Shown: positions 9,022 to 18,854, numbered from the stretch's first letter. The stretch is 37,349 nt of DNA from Aeromonas cavernicola (GCF_002795305.1 NZ_PGGC01000090.1:1-37349); one strand, 5' to 3'. The notes: generated by a model not told the origin, from the letters alone. A program made the numbers and translations.

Positions 9022-9509
9022 TCTCGCGACTCCCATTGATGTGGCAGACGATGATGGTGCAGCCAGACACTGCCGTTATTGAGCTCAAAGAGCACGCTGC
9101 GGTGGCCGCTATGGCCAAGGTGATGAGCCTTGATATCAAGGCCAAGGTGTCGGGTCAGCTGCCAAGCTGCCTGGATATTTTTAGCGGCGACATTATGGTC
9201 GCTCTGTGCGTATTGAGGCTCGGTAAACATATTGCCACCTCCGAATAACTTGGTCTCATATTCATGGATGGGGGCGGGGTAGTGACTGGCGGCTTGCAGT
9301 AGTAGGGCGAGAGCCTCATCGGCATAGCGCCCATCAAGCATGGTCGAGGGATTGCGCCGACTGGGCAACATGTAGTGACACATGCCTCCCTGTTTCTGCT
9401 CTGGATGCCATAAGGTGATGGCAATGCAGGAGCCTAACACGGTTTTGAGCACCACATCCTCCTTGCCAAAGAAGAGTTCTCCCGGTTGTAGGACCACCTC
9501 CCGAGCCAT
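9018..9509 (-). CDS. cheD: CheD chemoreceptor glutamine deamidase
   Basis: CheD deamidates selected receptor glutamines to glutamates and in some species is recruited by phosphatases. It has 163 residues, typical length. The catalytic Cys28 in [12 protein letters not shown] and His45 in [11 protein letters not shown] are both present, as is the conserved [11 protein letters not shown] segment and the late [22 protein letters not shown] 9507-9509 starts it, 3 bp after the cheR stop, and it overlaps cheB by four bases. The order cheR-cheD-cheB matches the Pseudomonas aeruginosa che2 cluster. Confidence 0.95.
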   Translation of the reverse strand: MAREVVLQPGELFFGKEDVVLKTVLGSCIAITLWHPEQKQGGMCHYMLPSRRNPSTMLDGRYADEALALLLQAASHYPAPIHEYETKLFGGGNMFTEPQYAQSDHNVAAKNIQAAWQLTRHLGLDIKAHHLGHSGHRSVLFELNNGSVWLHHHRLPHQWESRE

Positions 9510-9512
9510 GAT

Positions 9513-10316
9513 TTATCCCTTCTGGTAGATGGATGGAGAGACAAGCCGTAGGCCGTGGGGCAGGCCGTGCAGGCTTTCGGAGTGGCTCACTAGCAGGTAG
9601 CCACCGGGTTTGAGTCTAGGCAGCAGCCGTTGCAACACCTGTCCTTTGGTCTCCTTATTGAAGTAGATCATCACGTTTCTGATGAAGATGACGTCAAACA
9701 TGCCGATGTCCGGTAGATCCTGATTGAGGTTGATCTGCATGAACTGCACCTTGTCTCGTAACTTGCGTTCGATGATGAAGCTGCCTTCCTGCAGGCCCAC
9801 GCCTTTGAGGCAATATTTCAGCAAAAAGGGCTGTGGAATATTTTGTGCCCGTTCGATGGGGTAGCGCCCACTCATCGCCTGTTCCAGTACTCGGGACGAG
9901 ATATCGGAGGCTAGGATCTCCCAATTAAAGGCGCTGCGTTTTTCTGCAAGGGTCATAGCCAGACTATAGGGCTCTTCGCCGGATGAGCTGGCCGCACTCC
10001 AGACCCGCAGTTTTTGATCGGGCGGGAGTGTGGCGATGATCTCCCGTGCCAGAAACTCGAAGTGCTTAGGTTCTCTAAAAAAGTAAGTCTCGTTGGTGGT
10101 CAGTAGATCGAGTGCCAGCTGCAGTTCGCTGCTGCGATCGTTCATGATGAGCTGGAAGTAGTCGTCATAACTATCCAGCTCATAGTGACAGAGTCGTTTC
10201 GCTAAGCGGCTGGCAACCAGTGCTTTCTTGGTGGAAGAGAGCTCAATTCCCGCCGTGTGATGAAGCCAGCGTTGGAAACGGGAGAACTCTTCATCATGCA
10301 GCTCGGTTTGATACAA
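9513..10316 (-). CDS. cheR: CheR chemoreceptor methyltransferase
   Basis: CheR uses S-adenosylmethionine to methylate glutamates of chemoreceptors. Seen here are the N-terminal helical domain (EFSRFQRWLHHTAGIELSSTKKALVASRLAKRL), TTNETYFFREPKHFEFL, the SAM-binding VWSAASSSGEEPYSLAMTLAE, and FDVIFIRNVMIYFN. There is no ATG start. Two TTG codons are possible. One is at 10316-10314, which has AAAGGA 7 bp upstream and gives 267 residues. The other is at 10358, which gives 281 residues but lies in the loop of a hairpin with no well-spaced Shine-Dalgarno. The first is chosen on ribosome-binding-site grounds, and the choice is not certain. CheD follows 3 bp after the stop. Confidence 0.93.
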   Translation of the reverse strand: MYQTELHDEEFSRFQRWLHHTAGIELSSTKKALVASRLAKRLCHYELDSYDDYFQLIMNDRSSELQLALDLLTTNETYFFREPKHFEFLAREIIATLPPDQKLRVWSAASSSGEEPYSLAMTLAEKRSAFNWEILASDISSRVLEQAMSGRYPIERAQNIPQPFLLKYCLKGVGLQEGSFIIERKLRDKVQFMQINLNQDLPDIGMFDVIFIRNVMIYFNKETKGQVLQRLLPRLKPGGYLLVSHSESLHGLPHGLRLVSPSIYQKG

Positions 10317-10347
10317 AACATGGTCCTTTACCGATGTTATCGGAGGT

Positions 10348-10368
10348 GAGAGAGGCAACGCCTCTCTC
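10348..10368 (-). promoter_or_regulatory. RNA hairpin between the PAS-MCP gene and cheR
   Basis: A perfect 9-bp inverted repeat (gagagaggc and gcctctctc) with a 3-nt loop starts 4 nt after the MCP stop codon, in the leader of cheR. No T run follows, so it is unlikely to terminate fully. It could set the ratio of receptor to CheR by blocking read-through ribosomes or mRNA decay. The distal TTG candidate start of cheR begins inside its loop. Confidence 0.5.
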
Positions 10369-10372
10369 GTGA

Positions 10373-12127
10373 CTAGAACCGGACAAAATCGCCGTCGTTG
10401 ATGGGGCGTGGTGCGGTGGCGGCTCGCTCCCGAGTGCTGGCATTGTGCTCGTTCATGAAGCGACCTCGGGTATTGGGATGAAGGTGTGAGGCGGTCGTTT
10501 TCCCCTCTTTGCTGTGAGTCTCTAGGGTAAAGAACTCCATGGCCAGTTGTAGCTGCTCAGCTTGGCTGCTCATCTCTTCTGCTGTGGCGGCCAGCTCTTC
10601 GCTGCAAGAGGCGTTTTGTTGAGTGACCTGACTCAACTGATTCATGGCTTGGTTGATCTGACTAACGCCGGTGGATTGTTCCACCGAAGCGGCACTGATC
10701 TCCTGCACCAGATCTGAGGTTTTATTAATAGAAGGAACCATTTGATCCAGCAAACGCCCCGCTTTTTCTGCCATCTCGACGCTGCTGGAGGCCAGCTCGC
10801 CAATCTCTTGGGCCGCTACTTGGCTACGTTCGGCCAGTTTGCGTACCTCTGCTGCCACTACGGCAAAGCCTTTGCCGTGATCGCCTGCTCGCGCCGCTTC
10901 GATGGCGGCGTTGAGTGCCAGCAGATTGGTCTGGTAGGCGATGTCGTCAATGATGCCAATGCGTCTGGCGATCTGTTTCATTGCATCAACGGTCAGTTTG
11001 ACGGCTTCTCCGCCCTCGATGGCCTCTTTGGCCGCTTTGCTGGCCATGCCGTCTGTGACCTGAGCGTTGTCGGTATTCTGGTTGATGCTGGCGCTCATCT
11101 GTTCGATGGAGGCGCTAGTCTCCTCCATGCTGGAGGCCTGTTCACTGCTGGATTGGCTGATTGACTGGGCGGTCGCGCTGACCTGTTCGGCGGCGCTAGA
11201 TAGATTGTCAGAAGCGCCACGTACTTCGGTGACGATCTTAGTGAGTGAAGAGATAGTTTTGTTGAGCGCATCCTTGGTGGTGCCAAATACGCCAGGAGAA
11301 TTTGTTTCAACCTTTTGCGTCAGATCCCCGGTTGCCAGACACTGCACAACTCGAATGACATCGTTAAGAGTGCCATCGATCACATCGGCAATCTGGTTGA
11401 TCCCTTCTCCCATGGCCTGAAAAAAGCCGCTCTTGCCAGCCAGCTCCATCCGGCGGTGCAGCTCGCCATTGATCACAGCTTGCACGATGTCGGACATCTC
11501 TTTCTCTATCATCACCTCCTTGGTTCTGTCTGCCCATTCGACCACGGATCCCAGCCGTTCGCCGATATCGTTGAAAACCGGATTGGCGATCAGGGAGAAG
11601 GTGCGGCCTCCCAGCTGGATCTGGGTGCGAAAGGTGCTGTTGAGTTTGGCTAACATGGCACGCTGATGGCCGGGATTTTTATGAAAACTGTCTATATTGG
11701 CGCCCATCAGCTGATTGGCGTTGAAGCTGTAGAGCTCTTTCTTGATGTCGGTTTCAGCCTGATTGAGCATGTCAGTCACCGCCTCGTTCATGTAGATAAT
11801 GTCGAGGTTGGTATCAGCGATCATCACGTTAGTGCTGGCACAGTCGAGAGCTTTGCGAACCAACTGGTTCTCATAAAGCAGAGCCTGGCTCTTTTTAATG
11901 TCATTGCGGCTCTGTTCTAGCTTATTGCTGAGTAAGGTGACCACCTCGTTGATGGCACTCCCTACTTCTCGAAGGGGGCTATCTATGCCAGCTAGGTCGA
12001 GTAGGGCAGGAACCTGCTCTGCCTGCACTGCGTGTTGCAGCTGGCCGATAGCATCGAGTAATTGGGTCCGTTGTTTCACTTCGGTGGCATTGTCCCCGAA
12101 GAGTTTTCCTAACAGTGATTGGGTCAT
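10373..12127 (-). CDS. Cytoplasmic PAS-domain methyl-accepting chemotaxis protein
   Basis: This 584-residue chemoreceptor has no membrane segment, so it senses inside the cell. The N-terminal part (about 1-85) is helical. A PAS-like domain spans roughly 88-205 ([24 protein letters not shown]...[28 protein letters not shown]). HAMP-like text follows (about 255-300, [15 protein letters not shown]). The long signalling hairpin has the conserved tip [24 protein letters not shown]. The protein ends in NDGDFVRF, a tail shared with the next MCP upstream. It occupies the position of Aer2/McpB in the P. aeruginosa che2 cluster. No haem ligand can be assigned from sequence alone. ATG 12127 follows AAGGAAA. 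Confidence 0.93.
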   Translation of the reverse strand: MTQSLLGKLFGDNATEVKQRTQLLDAIGQLQHAVQAEQVPALLDLAGIDSPLREVGSAINEVVTLLSNKLEQSRNDIKKSQALLYENQLVRKALDCASTNVMIADTNLDIIYMNEAVTDMLNQAETDIKKELYSFNANQLMGANIDSFHKNPGHQRAMLAKLNSTFRTQIQLGGRTFSLIANPVFNDIGERLGSVVEWADRTKEVMIEKEMSDIVQAVINGELHRRMELAGKSGFFQAMGEGINQIADVIDGTLNDVIRVVQCLATGDLTQKVETNSPGVFGTTKDALNKTISSLTKIVTEVRGASDNLSSAAEQVSATAQSISQSSSEQASSMEETSASIEQMSASINQNTDNAQVTDGMASKAAKEAIEGGEAVKLTVDAMKQIARRIGIIDDIAYQTNLLALNAAIEAARAGDHGKGFAVVAAEVRKLAERSQVAAQEIGELASSSVEMAEKAGRLLDQMVPSINKTSDLVQEISAASVEQSTGVSQINQAMNQLSQVTQQNASCSEELAATAEEMSSQAEQLQLAMEFFTLETHSKEGKTTASHLHPNTRGRFMNEHNASTRERAATAPRPINDGDFVRF

Positions 12128-12170
12128 GAGCGTTTCCTTATGCTACATGTCGTGGGGTAGAGGGGCTTGT

Positions 12171-12740
12171 TCAGGAGGATTGCAGGTTGACGTGAGGCAA
12201 CCTTGTCTGTGGCTGGGCCAGTTCACTGAGTTGGGCCATCTCATCGAGGGACAACACTTTTCCGGTATCGATGAGGATGACGAATTTGCCGTTGACCTTG
12301 CCCATACCACTGATGAAGTCGGCTCGGATGCGGGCTCCAAAACTGGGCGGGGGTTCGATATCGGCTGGTGGGATACCCAGCACTTCCGAAACCGAGTCCA
12401 CGACGACACCAATATCCTGCCCCACAGGTTCATCGCCCTGTGAGGCCACCCCTTCAATGATGACGATGCAACTGCGGCGAGTAATGACCGAAGAGACATT
12501 GCCAAAGCGGGCATTCAAGTCGACGACCGACACAACCGAGCCTCTGAGGTTGATCACGCCACGAATGAAATCCGGCATCATCGGGATCGGAGTGATATTG
12601 CCGTACTCGATTATCTCTTTGACGCCCAGAATATTGATGGCGAACATCTCGTTGTTGATCAGAAATGTCAGGTACTGAGCATCGCCATTGCTCTCGTCAG
12701 CGACCGCTGATAGTACCGTGATGTCGGTGGATGTGTGCAT
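12171..12740 (-). CDS. cheW: CheW receptor-kinase coupling protein
   Basis: CheW is the adaptor that ties chemoreceptor tips to the CheA kinase. It has 189 residues, slightly longer than E. coli CheW because of short extensions at both ends. Family hallmarks are YLTFLINNEMFAINILGVKEIIEY, ITPIPMMPDFIRGVINLRGSVVSVVDL, VVDSVSEVLGIP and KVNGKFVILIDTGKVLS. The ATG at 12740-12738 has GGAGG well placed upstream. It lies between two MCP genes, 12 bp after the transmembrane receptor, in the same operon. Confidence 0.96.
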   Translation of the reverse strand: MHTSTDITVLSAVADESNGDAQYLTFLINNEMFAINILGVKEIIEYGNITPIPMMPDFIRGVINLRGSVVSVVDLNARFGNVSSVITRRSCIVIIEGVASQGDEPVGQDIGVVVDSVSEVLGIPPADIEPPPSFGARIRADFISGMGKVNGKFVILIDTGKVLSLDEMAQLSELAQPQTRLPHVNLQSS

Positions 12741-12752
12741 GGTCGCCTCCGG

Positions 12753-14678
12753 TTAAAAACGGACAAAATCCGCTTCATTAATGGAATGGGATGACAGTTG
12801 CTTGGCCTGGTTGGTCCGCTGTGCTGGTGAGATGAAACTGCCGCGCAGGGGAATTCCCTTAAAGCCGTTTTCATGTGGAGAGGTGTTGATCGGTGCACCT
12901 TTTTCTAGGGCGAAGAAGGCCATGGTTTGTTGTAGTTCGCTGGCTTGCGAGCTCATCTCTTCAGCCGTGGCTGCCAGTTCCTCGCTACTGGCCGCATTCT
13001 GTTGTGTCACCTGATTAAGCTGGTTCATGGCCAGACTGATCTGGTTGGCTGCACTGGCCTGTTCGCCTGAGGCGGCATTGATCTCTTGCACCAGATCCGA
13101 GGTTTTGCGAATAGAGGGAACGATCCTCTCTAATAGGTTGCCAGCCAGCTCCGCTTTGCTGACGCTGTTAGAAGATAGCTCGCCAATTTCTTGCGCGGCG
13201 ATCTGGCTTCGCTCTGCTAGTTTTCTCACCTCGGCAGCAACCACCGCAAACCCTTTGCCATGTTCTCCGGCGCGAGCCGCTTCAATGGCCGCGTTGAGGG
13301 CAAGCAGGTTGGTCTGGTAGGCAATGTCGTCGATGATGCTGACTTTTTTGGCGATTTGTTGCATGGCGGTCACGGTTTGTTGAACGGATTGTCCTCCTTC
13401 GGTGGCCTCTAACACCGAGTTGCTGGCCATGCTATCGGTGATCTTGGCGTTTTCGGTGTTCTGATTGATGCTAGCGCTCATCTGCTCGATAGAAGCGCTG
13501 GTCTCCTCGACGCTGGCTGCTTGCTCGCTGGTGGCCTGGCTCAATGCCTGCGCGGTATTGCTCACCTGATTGGAGGCATTGGTCAGGTTGTCGGCGGCGT
13601 TGCGGACCTCTTCGATGATATTAGTTAGCGCGCTAATAGTCTGGTTGAGGCCATCTTTGGTCTGGCCAAAAATACCGGGGTAGGGTTCATCGATCCGTTG
13701 GGTCAGGTCACCCTTGGAGAGCGCAGTGGCGATGCGCATCACATCTTCTAGGCTGGTGTCTGTTACATGGGAGAGGCGATTGAGCAGCTCGGATACCCGT
13801 TTGATATAGCCCTGACGATCCTCCAGCGTAATCTTGTGACTGAAGTCTCCCTGCTCGACGGCGGCGGTGACCAGAGTCTCGATATCCGTGATCAAGGCCC
13901 TCAGTTTCCTGACCATGTTGTCCATTGCCATCAACAGCTGCCCCGCTTCATCGGTGGACTCAATCTGGATGGATACATCCAGATTGCCATCTGCCAGACT
14001 ATTGGCCACCCGCAGAGCCTGTTCAATGGGAGTGATAATGCTTTTGATCAGCAGGGTGCCAAACCAGGCTGCGAGCACGATGCCGGCTGTGATCACCACC
14101 GCCATGGTGATCAACATCACGTCATACCAAGATTGGGCTGCGGTATATTCTGACTTGGCCACATTCAGCTGCAGGTTGACCAGCTCGGTGATTTTGTTGC
14201 CTATCGGGTCGATGGAACTATATAGAATGCCATCAAAATTATTCAGCATGCCGGCAATCATGCCATGCTGGGTAGCGAGGAATCTCTCTAGTTTGCCAAT
14301 ATCGGTATCAGCTGCATTGAACAGAATGGTTGCTTCGGCTGACAAGCGTTGCTCATCGGGGGTGAGGGTGGTGGATTGGTAGTGATGCCATTCATTTTTG
14401 ATGGTCTGCTGGGCCTGTTTTATCTGGCTCAGGGCCTCTTCTGCTGGGATTTGCCCTGCATTGGCCTTGTTGAGATTGTCGATGATTGAAACGGCATAGC
14501 TGTCGGAGATGGTCTTTAGCTGTTTAAGGGGGACCACTCTGTCGTTGTAAACACGCTGTAGCCCCGTATTGCTGCTCTGCATGTTGTATAACCCGAGGCT
14601 GCCAACGGTCAGCAGCAGCAGGCATAGCATGCAGAGCAGCACGATGAGTCGCAATTTGATGGTGGAGTGTTTGAACAT
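12753..14678 (-). CDS. Transmembrane methyl-accepting chemotaxis protein
   Basis: This is a 641-residue inner-membrane chemoreceptor. TM1 lies at about residues 9-30. A periplasmic, helix-rich ligand-binding region follows at about 31-186, in the size range of a four-helix-bundle MCP sensor. TM2 is at about 187-212, then a HAMP domain ([27 protein letters not shown]), a second HAMP-like segment (about 305-355, [23 protein letters not shown]), and the signalling hairpin with [24 protein letters not shown]. The C terminus is NEADFVRF, sharing the last five residues with the PAS-MCP two genes downstream. The ligand is not predictable. It lies 10 bp after cheA. The cluster known from P. aeruginosa che2 lacks a gene at this place. 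Confidence 0.94.
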   Translation of the reverse strand: MFKHSTIKLRLIVLLCMLCLLLLTVGSLGLYNMQSSNTGLQRVYNDRVVPLKQLKTISDSYAVSIIDNLNKANAGQIPAEEALSQIKQAQQTIKNEWHHYQSTTLTPDEQRLSAEATILFNAADTDIGKLERFLATQHGMIAGMLNNFDGILYSSIDPIGNKITELVNLQLNVAKSEYTAAQSWYDVMLITMAVVITAGIVLAAWFGTLLIKSIITPIEQALRVANSLADGNLDVSIQIESTDEAGQLLMAMDNMVRKLRALITDIETLVTAAVEQGDFSHKITLEDRQGYIKRVSELLNRLSHVTDTSLEDVMRIATALSKGDLTQRIDEPYPGIFGQTKDGLNQTISALTNIIEEVRNAADNLTNASNQVSNTAQALSQATSEQAASVEETSASIEQMSASINQNTENAKITDSMASNSVLEATEGGQSVQQTVTAMQQIAKKVSIIDDIAYQTNLLALNAAIEAARAGEHGKGFAVVAAEVRKLAERSQIAAQEIGELSSNSVSKAELAGNLLERIVPSIRKTSDLVQEINAASGEQASAANQISLAMNQLNQVTQQNAASSEELAATAEEMSSQASELQQTMAFFALEKGAPINTSPHENGFKGIPLRGSFISPAQRTNQAKQLSSHSINEADFVRF

Positions 14679-14688
14679 GATAGTTCCC

Positions 14689-16899
14689 TCAGTTGAGGCT
14701 TGATTGAGGCTGGTTACGTGAGGCTGTCAATCTGTTGAGTTGACAAGATTCCTGAGTGATCGCGTGTTGGATCAATGAGGGTATGTCGAGGATCAGGGCG
14801 ACCTCTCCCCCCCCCAGAATGGTTGAACCACTAATGCCCTGCAGGCGCTGGAACAATTTCCCCAACGGTTTGATGACGGTCTGGAATTCTCCCAGCAGTT
14901 CATCCACCACTAGACCGGATTTTTTTCCTGCATGGCTCACTACGACAATGTTTTCGCGTCGCCCCTTGCTGCCATTGGTATCGAAGTAGTGTTGCAGGCG
15001 GATAAAGGGCAGCACCTCGCCACGCAAGTTGATGTAATTGCGCCCTTGGGTGTCGGCCAGTGCACTCTGGGTCAATTCAACACATTCGATCACCATATCG
15101 AGGGGAATGACGTAGTGGGTGTTACAGACCCTTACCAAGAAGCCGTCGATGATGGCAAGAGTCAGTGGCAGGCGGATCTGCACACGGGTTCCTTTTCCTG
15201 GGATGCTGTCAAGCTCGACCGTGCCGCGCAGGGCCGTGATGTTGCGTTTGACGACATCCATCCCTACCCCGCGGCCAGAGAGGTTAGTGATCGCCTCTGC
15301 GGTGGAGAATCCCGGCTCGAAGATCAGATTGTATATTTCTTGATCCGTTAGCGTACTAGTGGTGCTGAGCAGACCACGCTCGATGGCTTTTTGTTGGATT
15401 TTGGCCTTGTTGAGACCGGCACCGTCATCCCGTATCTCGATAACGATACTGTTGGAGTCGTGATAAGCGTTGAGGTTGAGGGTGCCGCAGGGGGATTTGC
15501 CTGCCAGTAACCGTTGCTCTGCCGATTCGATACCGTGATCCATCGAGTTTCTGACCAGATGCATCAGCGGATCGCCGATCTTCTCTACCACCGACTTGTC
15601 CAGTTCAGTCTCGGCTCCGGAGATCACCAGAGTGATATCCTTGTTTAGCTCCTGACTGACATCGCGTACCACCCGCTGGAAGCGGTTGAAGGTATCGCCG
15701 ATAGGCACCATCCGCAGGCGCAGTGTACTGTCACGGATCTCTTCTACCAGCATGGCAATGAGCGAGGTGGCTTCCTGCAGTTGGCTCTCTCGGGTACGTT
15801 GGGCTAACAGGTTAGCGCCTGAACTGGCGACCACTAGCTCGCCGACTAGATTGATCAGGTCATCCAGCTTGTCGGCATGTACCCTGACGTAACGCCCCTC
15901 TTTGCTCTTGTTCTCCTTGGTTTGGCTCTGTTTTTTCAGGGCGGCATCGACCACGACTTCGTTGACGGCACCCTGTGCAATCAGGATCTCCCCGAGTTTG
16001 GGTACTTGCTCTGTGAGGGTTGCTTGCTGTGCCTGCAGGCCGTTGGCTAACTCCTCTGCGGTCAGGGCGCCGGTGTTGACCAGCAATTGCCCCAGCATGG
16101 CGTTATCTTCTGGGAGCGACTCGATAAGGTTGATAAATTCGGCGATCTTGCTGTGGGGCGGCAAAATGGTGATCTGGCAGTCATCTCTGACAAATTCAAA
16201 AACATCGCTGATGGCCGCTTTATCTGCCTGCGAGTCGAAGTCTATCTCGTAGCCGAGATAGCAATTCTCCGGATCGAACGGTTCCCAATCTGGTAGCGCC
16301 TGATGGATGGTCTCCACCGAGCATATGGTGCCGAGTGTGCCTAGGTAGCGTAGAAATGCGGCCGGATCCATGCCATTGCGCAGCACATCGGGGCCAAAAC
16401 GCAGGGAGATATGCCACAGGGAGGCGGATCTGGTAATTCCTCCCTCTTTTTCGATCTTGGGTTCCGGCGTATGTACAGTATCTGGCAGCGTTGCATGGGG
16501 GACGCACTGATGACGGGTTAGGGCGAGTCTCAGCCGTGTATCCTGGTTGGCATCGCTATCGCTTAACGTGCAACCCTGTTCTGCAACGACACTGATGAGC
16601 GTCTGGATGTGGTCACAGCTCTCCAGCAGATCCTTGATCAGAGGAGAGGTGACGGTGAGCTGCTGATTGCGGATCTGGTCGAGCAGATCCTCGACGATAT
16701 GGGTAAACCCGACAATTGGCTGCAGACCAAACAGGCCTGCCGACCCCTTGATGGTGTGCGCTGCACGGAAGATGGCGCCAATCAGCTCGCTATTGTCTGG
16801 ATCTTCCTCCAATGAAAGTAGGGAGGACTCCATCTCTTCAAGCAACTCGCGTGCCTCGGCGATATAGGTTTGTAAGGCCTGATCAAGATCGATGCTCAA
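14689..16899 (-). CDS. cheA: CheA histidine kinase, che2-type
   Basis: CheA autophosphorylates and passes phosphate to CheY and CheB. It has 736 residues. The N-terminal HPt domain has the phospho-acceptor His48 in [16 protein letters not shown] middle region (about 160-260) contains [19 protein letters not shown]. Two related segments follow, [21 protein letters not shown] (about 268-288) and [21 protein letters not shown] (about 301-321), in place of a recognisable E. coli-like P2. The dimerisation helices start near 337. The ATPase domain has [13 protein letters not shown] (N box), DDGAGL (491-496) and GRGVGMD (542-548). The C-terminal CheW-like domain ends the protein. The start is TTG 16899, with AAGGAG 5 nt upstream. 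A run of nine C on the + strand (14807-14815) lies in the last domain. Confidence 0.95.
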   Translation of the reverse strand: MSIDLDQALQTYIAEARELLEEMESSLLSLEEDPDNSELIGAIFRAAHTIKGSAGLFGLQPIVGFTHIVEDLLDQIRNQQLTVTSPLIKDLLESCDHIQTLISVVAEQGCTLSDSDANQDTRLRLALTRHQCVPHATLPDTVHTPEPKIEKEGGITRSASLWHISLRFGPDVLRNGMDPAAFLRYLGTLGTICSVETIHQALPDWEPFDPENCYLGYEIDFDSQADKAAISDVFEFVRDDCQITILPPHSKIAEFINLIESLPEDNAMLGQLLVNTGALTAEELANGLQAQQATLTEQVPKLGEILIAQGAVNEVVVDAALKKQSQTKENKSKEGRYVRVHADKLDDLINLVGELVVASSGANLLAQRTRESQLQEATSLIAMLVEEIRDSTLRLRMVPIGDTFNRFQRVVRDVSQELNKDITLVISGAETELDKSVVEKIGDPLMHLVRNSMDHGIESAEQRLLAGKSPCGTLNLNAYHDSNSIVIEIRDDGAGLNKAKIQQKAIERGLLSTTSTLTDQEIYNLIFEPGFSTAEAITNLSGRGVGMDVVKRNITALRGTVELDSIPGKGTRVQIRLPLTLAIIDGFLVRVCNTHYVIPLDMVIECVELTQSALADTQGRNYINLRGEVLPFIRLQHYFDTNGSKGRRENIVVVSHAGKKSGLVVDELLGEFQTVIKPLGKLFQRLQGISGSTILGGGEVALILDIPSLIQHAITQESCQLNRLTASRNQPQSSLN

Positions 16900-16930
16900 G
16901 GTGACTCCTTGTCATGGTGGCTAAGGGCCG

Positions 16931-17248
16931 TTAGCCATGGGTGATGAGGGTGGGGTCGCCAAAAAAGGCAGAGAGCTGGCAGAGCTCCAGCAGTTCAAGC
17001 ACAACATGGCTGTGCCAGACCAGCGCCAGGGAGGTGCCCTGTTGCAGTGCAGTTTTCTTTGCCGCCAGTAGCAGTTGCAGCCCAGCGCTGTCTATTTCGG
17101 ATACCGCCGCCAGATTCAGTTCCAGTTCGCGCCCTTGATGCAGCAAGAGCGAGATGGCATCTTTCAGCTCGCTGACTGTATAGATGGTGATCTCGTCCGG
17201 CATGGTCACCACCACCTTGTTGTCGAGTAGCTCACTCTGTACTTGCAT
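16931..17248 (-). CDS. STAS-domain protein in the che operon
   Basis: This 105-residue single STAS domain is of the type found in anti-sigma-factor antagonists and in the lipid-binding protein MlaB. The central motif SEIDSAGLQLLLAA places Asp53 and Ser54 where antagonists such as SpoIIAA are phosphorylated. The flanking text (ELELNLAAV; SLALVWHSHVVLELLELCQLSAFF) fits the alpha/beta fold. No partner anti-sigma kinase or phosphatase is encoded nearby, so its partner is unknown. Position between cheY and cheA suggests it tunes the kinase or links it to another output, but that is inference. ATG 17248 starts it, 13 bp after cheY. Confidence 0.88.
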   Translation of the reverse strand: MQVQSELLDNKVVVTMPDEITIYTVSELKDAISLLLHQGRELELNLAAVSEIDSAGLQLLLAAKKTALQQGTSLALVWHSHVVLELLELCQLSAFFGDPTLITHG

Positions 17249-17261
17249 GATGCGCTCCGGC

Positions 17262-17630
17262 TCAGGGCATGATGAGTTTGGCGACTGCGGCCAGCATCTG
17301 CTCAGGCTGGAAGGGTTTGACCACCCAAGCTTTGGCTCCTGCGGCTTGTCCTTCGTGCTTCTTGTTCTCTTGCGACTCTGTGGTCAGCATGATGACGGGG
17401 GTGAATTTGTAGCTGGCCAGTTTTTTGGCCTCTTTGACGAAGGTGATGCCATCCATGTTCGGCATGTTGACGTCACTGATGATCAGGTTGATCTTTTTTC
17501 CATCAAGTTTTTTGAGCGCATCTTTGCCATCGCTTGCTTCCATCACTTCATAACCGGCGCCCTTGAGGGTCATGCCCACGACTTGGCGAATGGTTGCCGA
17601 GTCATCCACGATCAGGATCGTTTTGCCCAT
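17262..17630 (-). CDS. cheY: CheY single-domain response regulator
   Basis: This 122-residue stand-alone receiver is phosphorylated by CheA. All catalytic positions are present: the acidic pair Asp9/Asp10 (ILIVDDS), phospho-acceptor Asp53 (LIISDVNMPNMDG), Thr83/Thr84 (IMLTTES) and Lys105 (AWVVKPFQ). There is no output domain, so it acts by protein contact. Whether it reaches the flagellar motor or serves only this pathway cannot be told from sequence. In P. aeruginosa the che2 CheY is not the main motor regulator. ATG 17630 has a GAGAGAT-type ribosome-binding site. The gene follows the upstream MCP by 9 bp. Confidence 0.95.
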   Translation of the reverse strand: MGKTILIVDDSATIRQVVGMTLKGAGYEVMEASDGKDALKKLDGKKINLIISDVNMPNMDGITFVKEAKKLASYKFTPVIMLTTESQENKKHEGQAAGAKAWVVKPFQPEQMLAAVAKLIMP

Positions 17631-17639
17631 ATCTCTCTC

Positions 17640-18854
17640 CTAGAAAAATGTAATGTCTGCGCTGCTTGGCTGCGTATTGACTGAAGGGGTGGTGCGACCA
17701 TGGTGAATATTGCGCTGTTCGTCAGTGGCATATGAAAGTTCCATCTCTGCCAGCCAACGATTGGCATCGATTTGGATTGGCTCTGCCGTGCTGTTGCTCT
17801 GTTCCAAAGCAACCAAGTGGTTGGAGAGACTCTCCATGTTTTGTCTGACGTGACTAAGGATCTGGCTGACCCTGTCTTGAAATTGCAGCGAGACAATGAC
17901 GCTGGAGATTTCGCGATGGATATCGGTGCTCTCGTTTTGTAGCAAGGAGGCGGATTCTGCCAAGCTGTCGGTGGCGCGGCGGAAACGGGTCAGCACTTGT
18001 TCGATAGTTTGTTCCGAATTAAGTGCCGAGGCGTGATCCCGTGCGGTAGCATTTTCGGCAATCTGGAATGCGCGGCCGATAGCAGTATTGATGGTGTCTA
18101 CCTTGTCGGTCATCTTCTGGGCGGTTTCGCTAGAGAGGCGGGAGAGGTTGCGCACTTCATCCGCGACCACAGCAAAGCCACGGCCTGCTTCCCCTGCCCG
18201 CGCTGCTTCAATGGCTGCGTTAAGGGCCAGCAGGTTGGTCTGGGAGGCGATTTTTGCCACATCCATGGCCATGCTATTGAGCTCTGTAGTGTAGGTAGTG
18301 AGGCTCTTAATTTCGCTTAGCATGGCATCTCGATTGGTCTGGGCGGAATGGAGGATGGTCACTACCTCATTGAGCTGCCGCTGACTCTCACTCAAGACCC
18401 CAGCCATACCACACGCATTGCTATCACCCAGTTCTCCGGCTGCCAGATGGGAGGCATTGACCGCCTCTTCCAGCTTGTTGGCCAAGCCACTGAAGCGTTG
18501 GGTGAGGTCAATCATCGCGGCTTCGGTTTGCTGGCGAGAGTTTTCAATCTGCTGGGACCAGATAGGTAGAGCCTTTTCACACATCTGTTCGAGACCAACG
18601 ATGGAGCGGGCGAGAGAGTCGGTCGTTAAGGATTGTTCTCGTGCGGCACGCTGGCGGCATATATGTTGATGGAAGTGGTTGGATGTCCAGAGAGCAGCAG
18701 CAACAGCAATCAATATATTGAGCAATAGATAGAGAGGTGACAGCGCATCGGCGAGTTGCAACAACAGGCAGCTCAGCAGAGCAAGCCCGATGCAGCAAAT
18801 CCAGCAAACCGGTTCCCAAAGCGGTGTGTCCACGCCACTTTTGTGTTGTGCCAT
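17640..18854 (-). CDS. MCP-like receptor with membrane hairpin and no periplasmic sensor
   Basis: This 404-residue chemoreceptor-like protein is the first gene of the che operon. Two close hydrophobic stretches near the N terminus (around [21 protein letters not shown] and [17 protein letters not shown]) form a membrane hairpin with almost no external loop. A cytoplasmic coiled region and an MCP signalling segment with [37 protein letters not shown] follow. [15 protein letters not shown] near residue 340 is a motif common in this subgroup. It has no HAMP, and it resembles McpA/CttP in position at the head of the P. aeruginosa che2 cluster. ATG 18854 is chosen over the upstream in-frame TTG at 18875. 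AGGGA lies 10 nt before the ATG. Confidence 0.88.
   Translation of the reverse strand: MAQHKSGVDTPLWEPVCWICCIGLALLSCLLLQLADALSPLYLLLNILIAVAAALWTSNHFHQHICRQRAAREQSLTTDSLARSIVGLEQMCEKALPIWSQQIENSRQQTEAAMIDLTQRFSGLANKLEEAVNASHLAAGELGDSNACGMAGVLSESQRQLNEVVTILHSAQTNRDAMLSEIKSLTTYTTELNSMAMDVAKIASQTNLLALNAAIEAARAGEAGRGFAVVADEVRNLSRLSSETAQKMTDKVDTINTAIGRAFQIAENATARDHASALNSEQTIEQVLTRFRRATDSLAESASLLQNESTDIHREISSVIVSLQFQDRVSQILSHVRQNMESLSNHLVALEQSNSTAEPIQIDANRWLAEMELSYATDEQRNIHHGRTTPSVNTQPSSADITFF

Noticed and set aside
10600-13650. The two MCP signalling regions as a recent duplication or recombination repeat
   Set aside because: The protein text is very similar, but the DNA differs at many codon positions in the parts compared by eye, so this is old paralogy and not a recent repeat.
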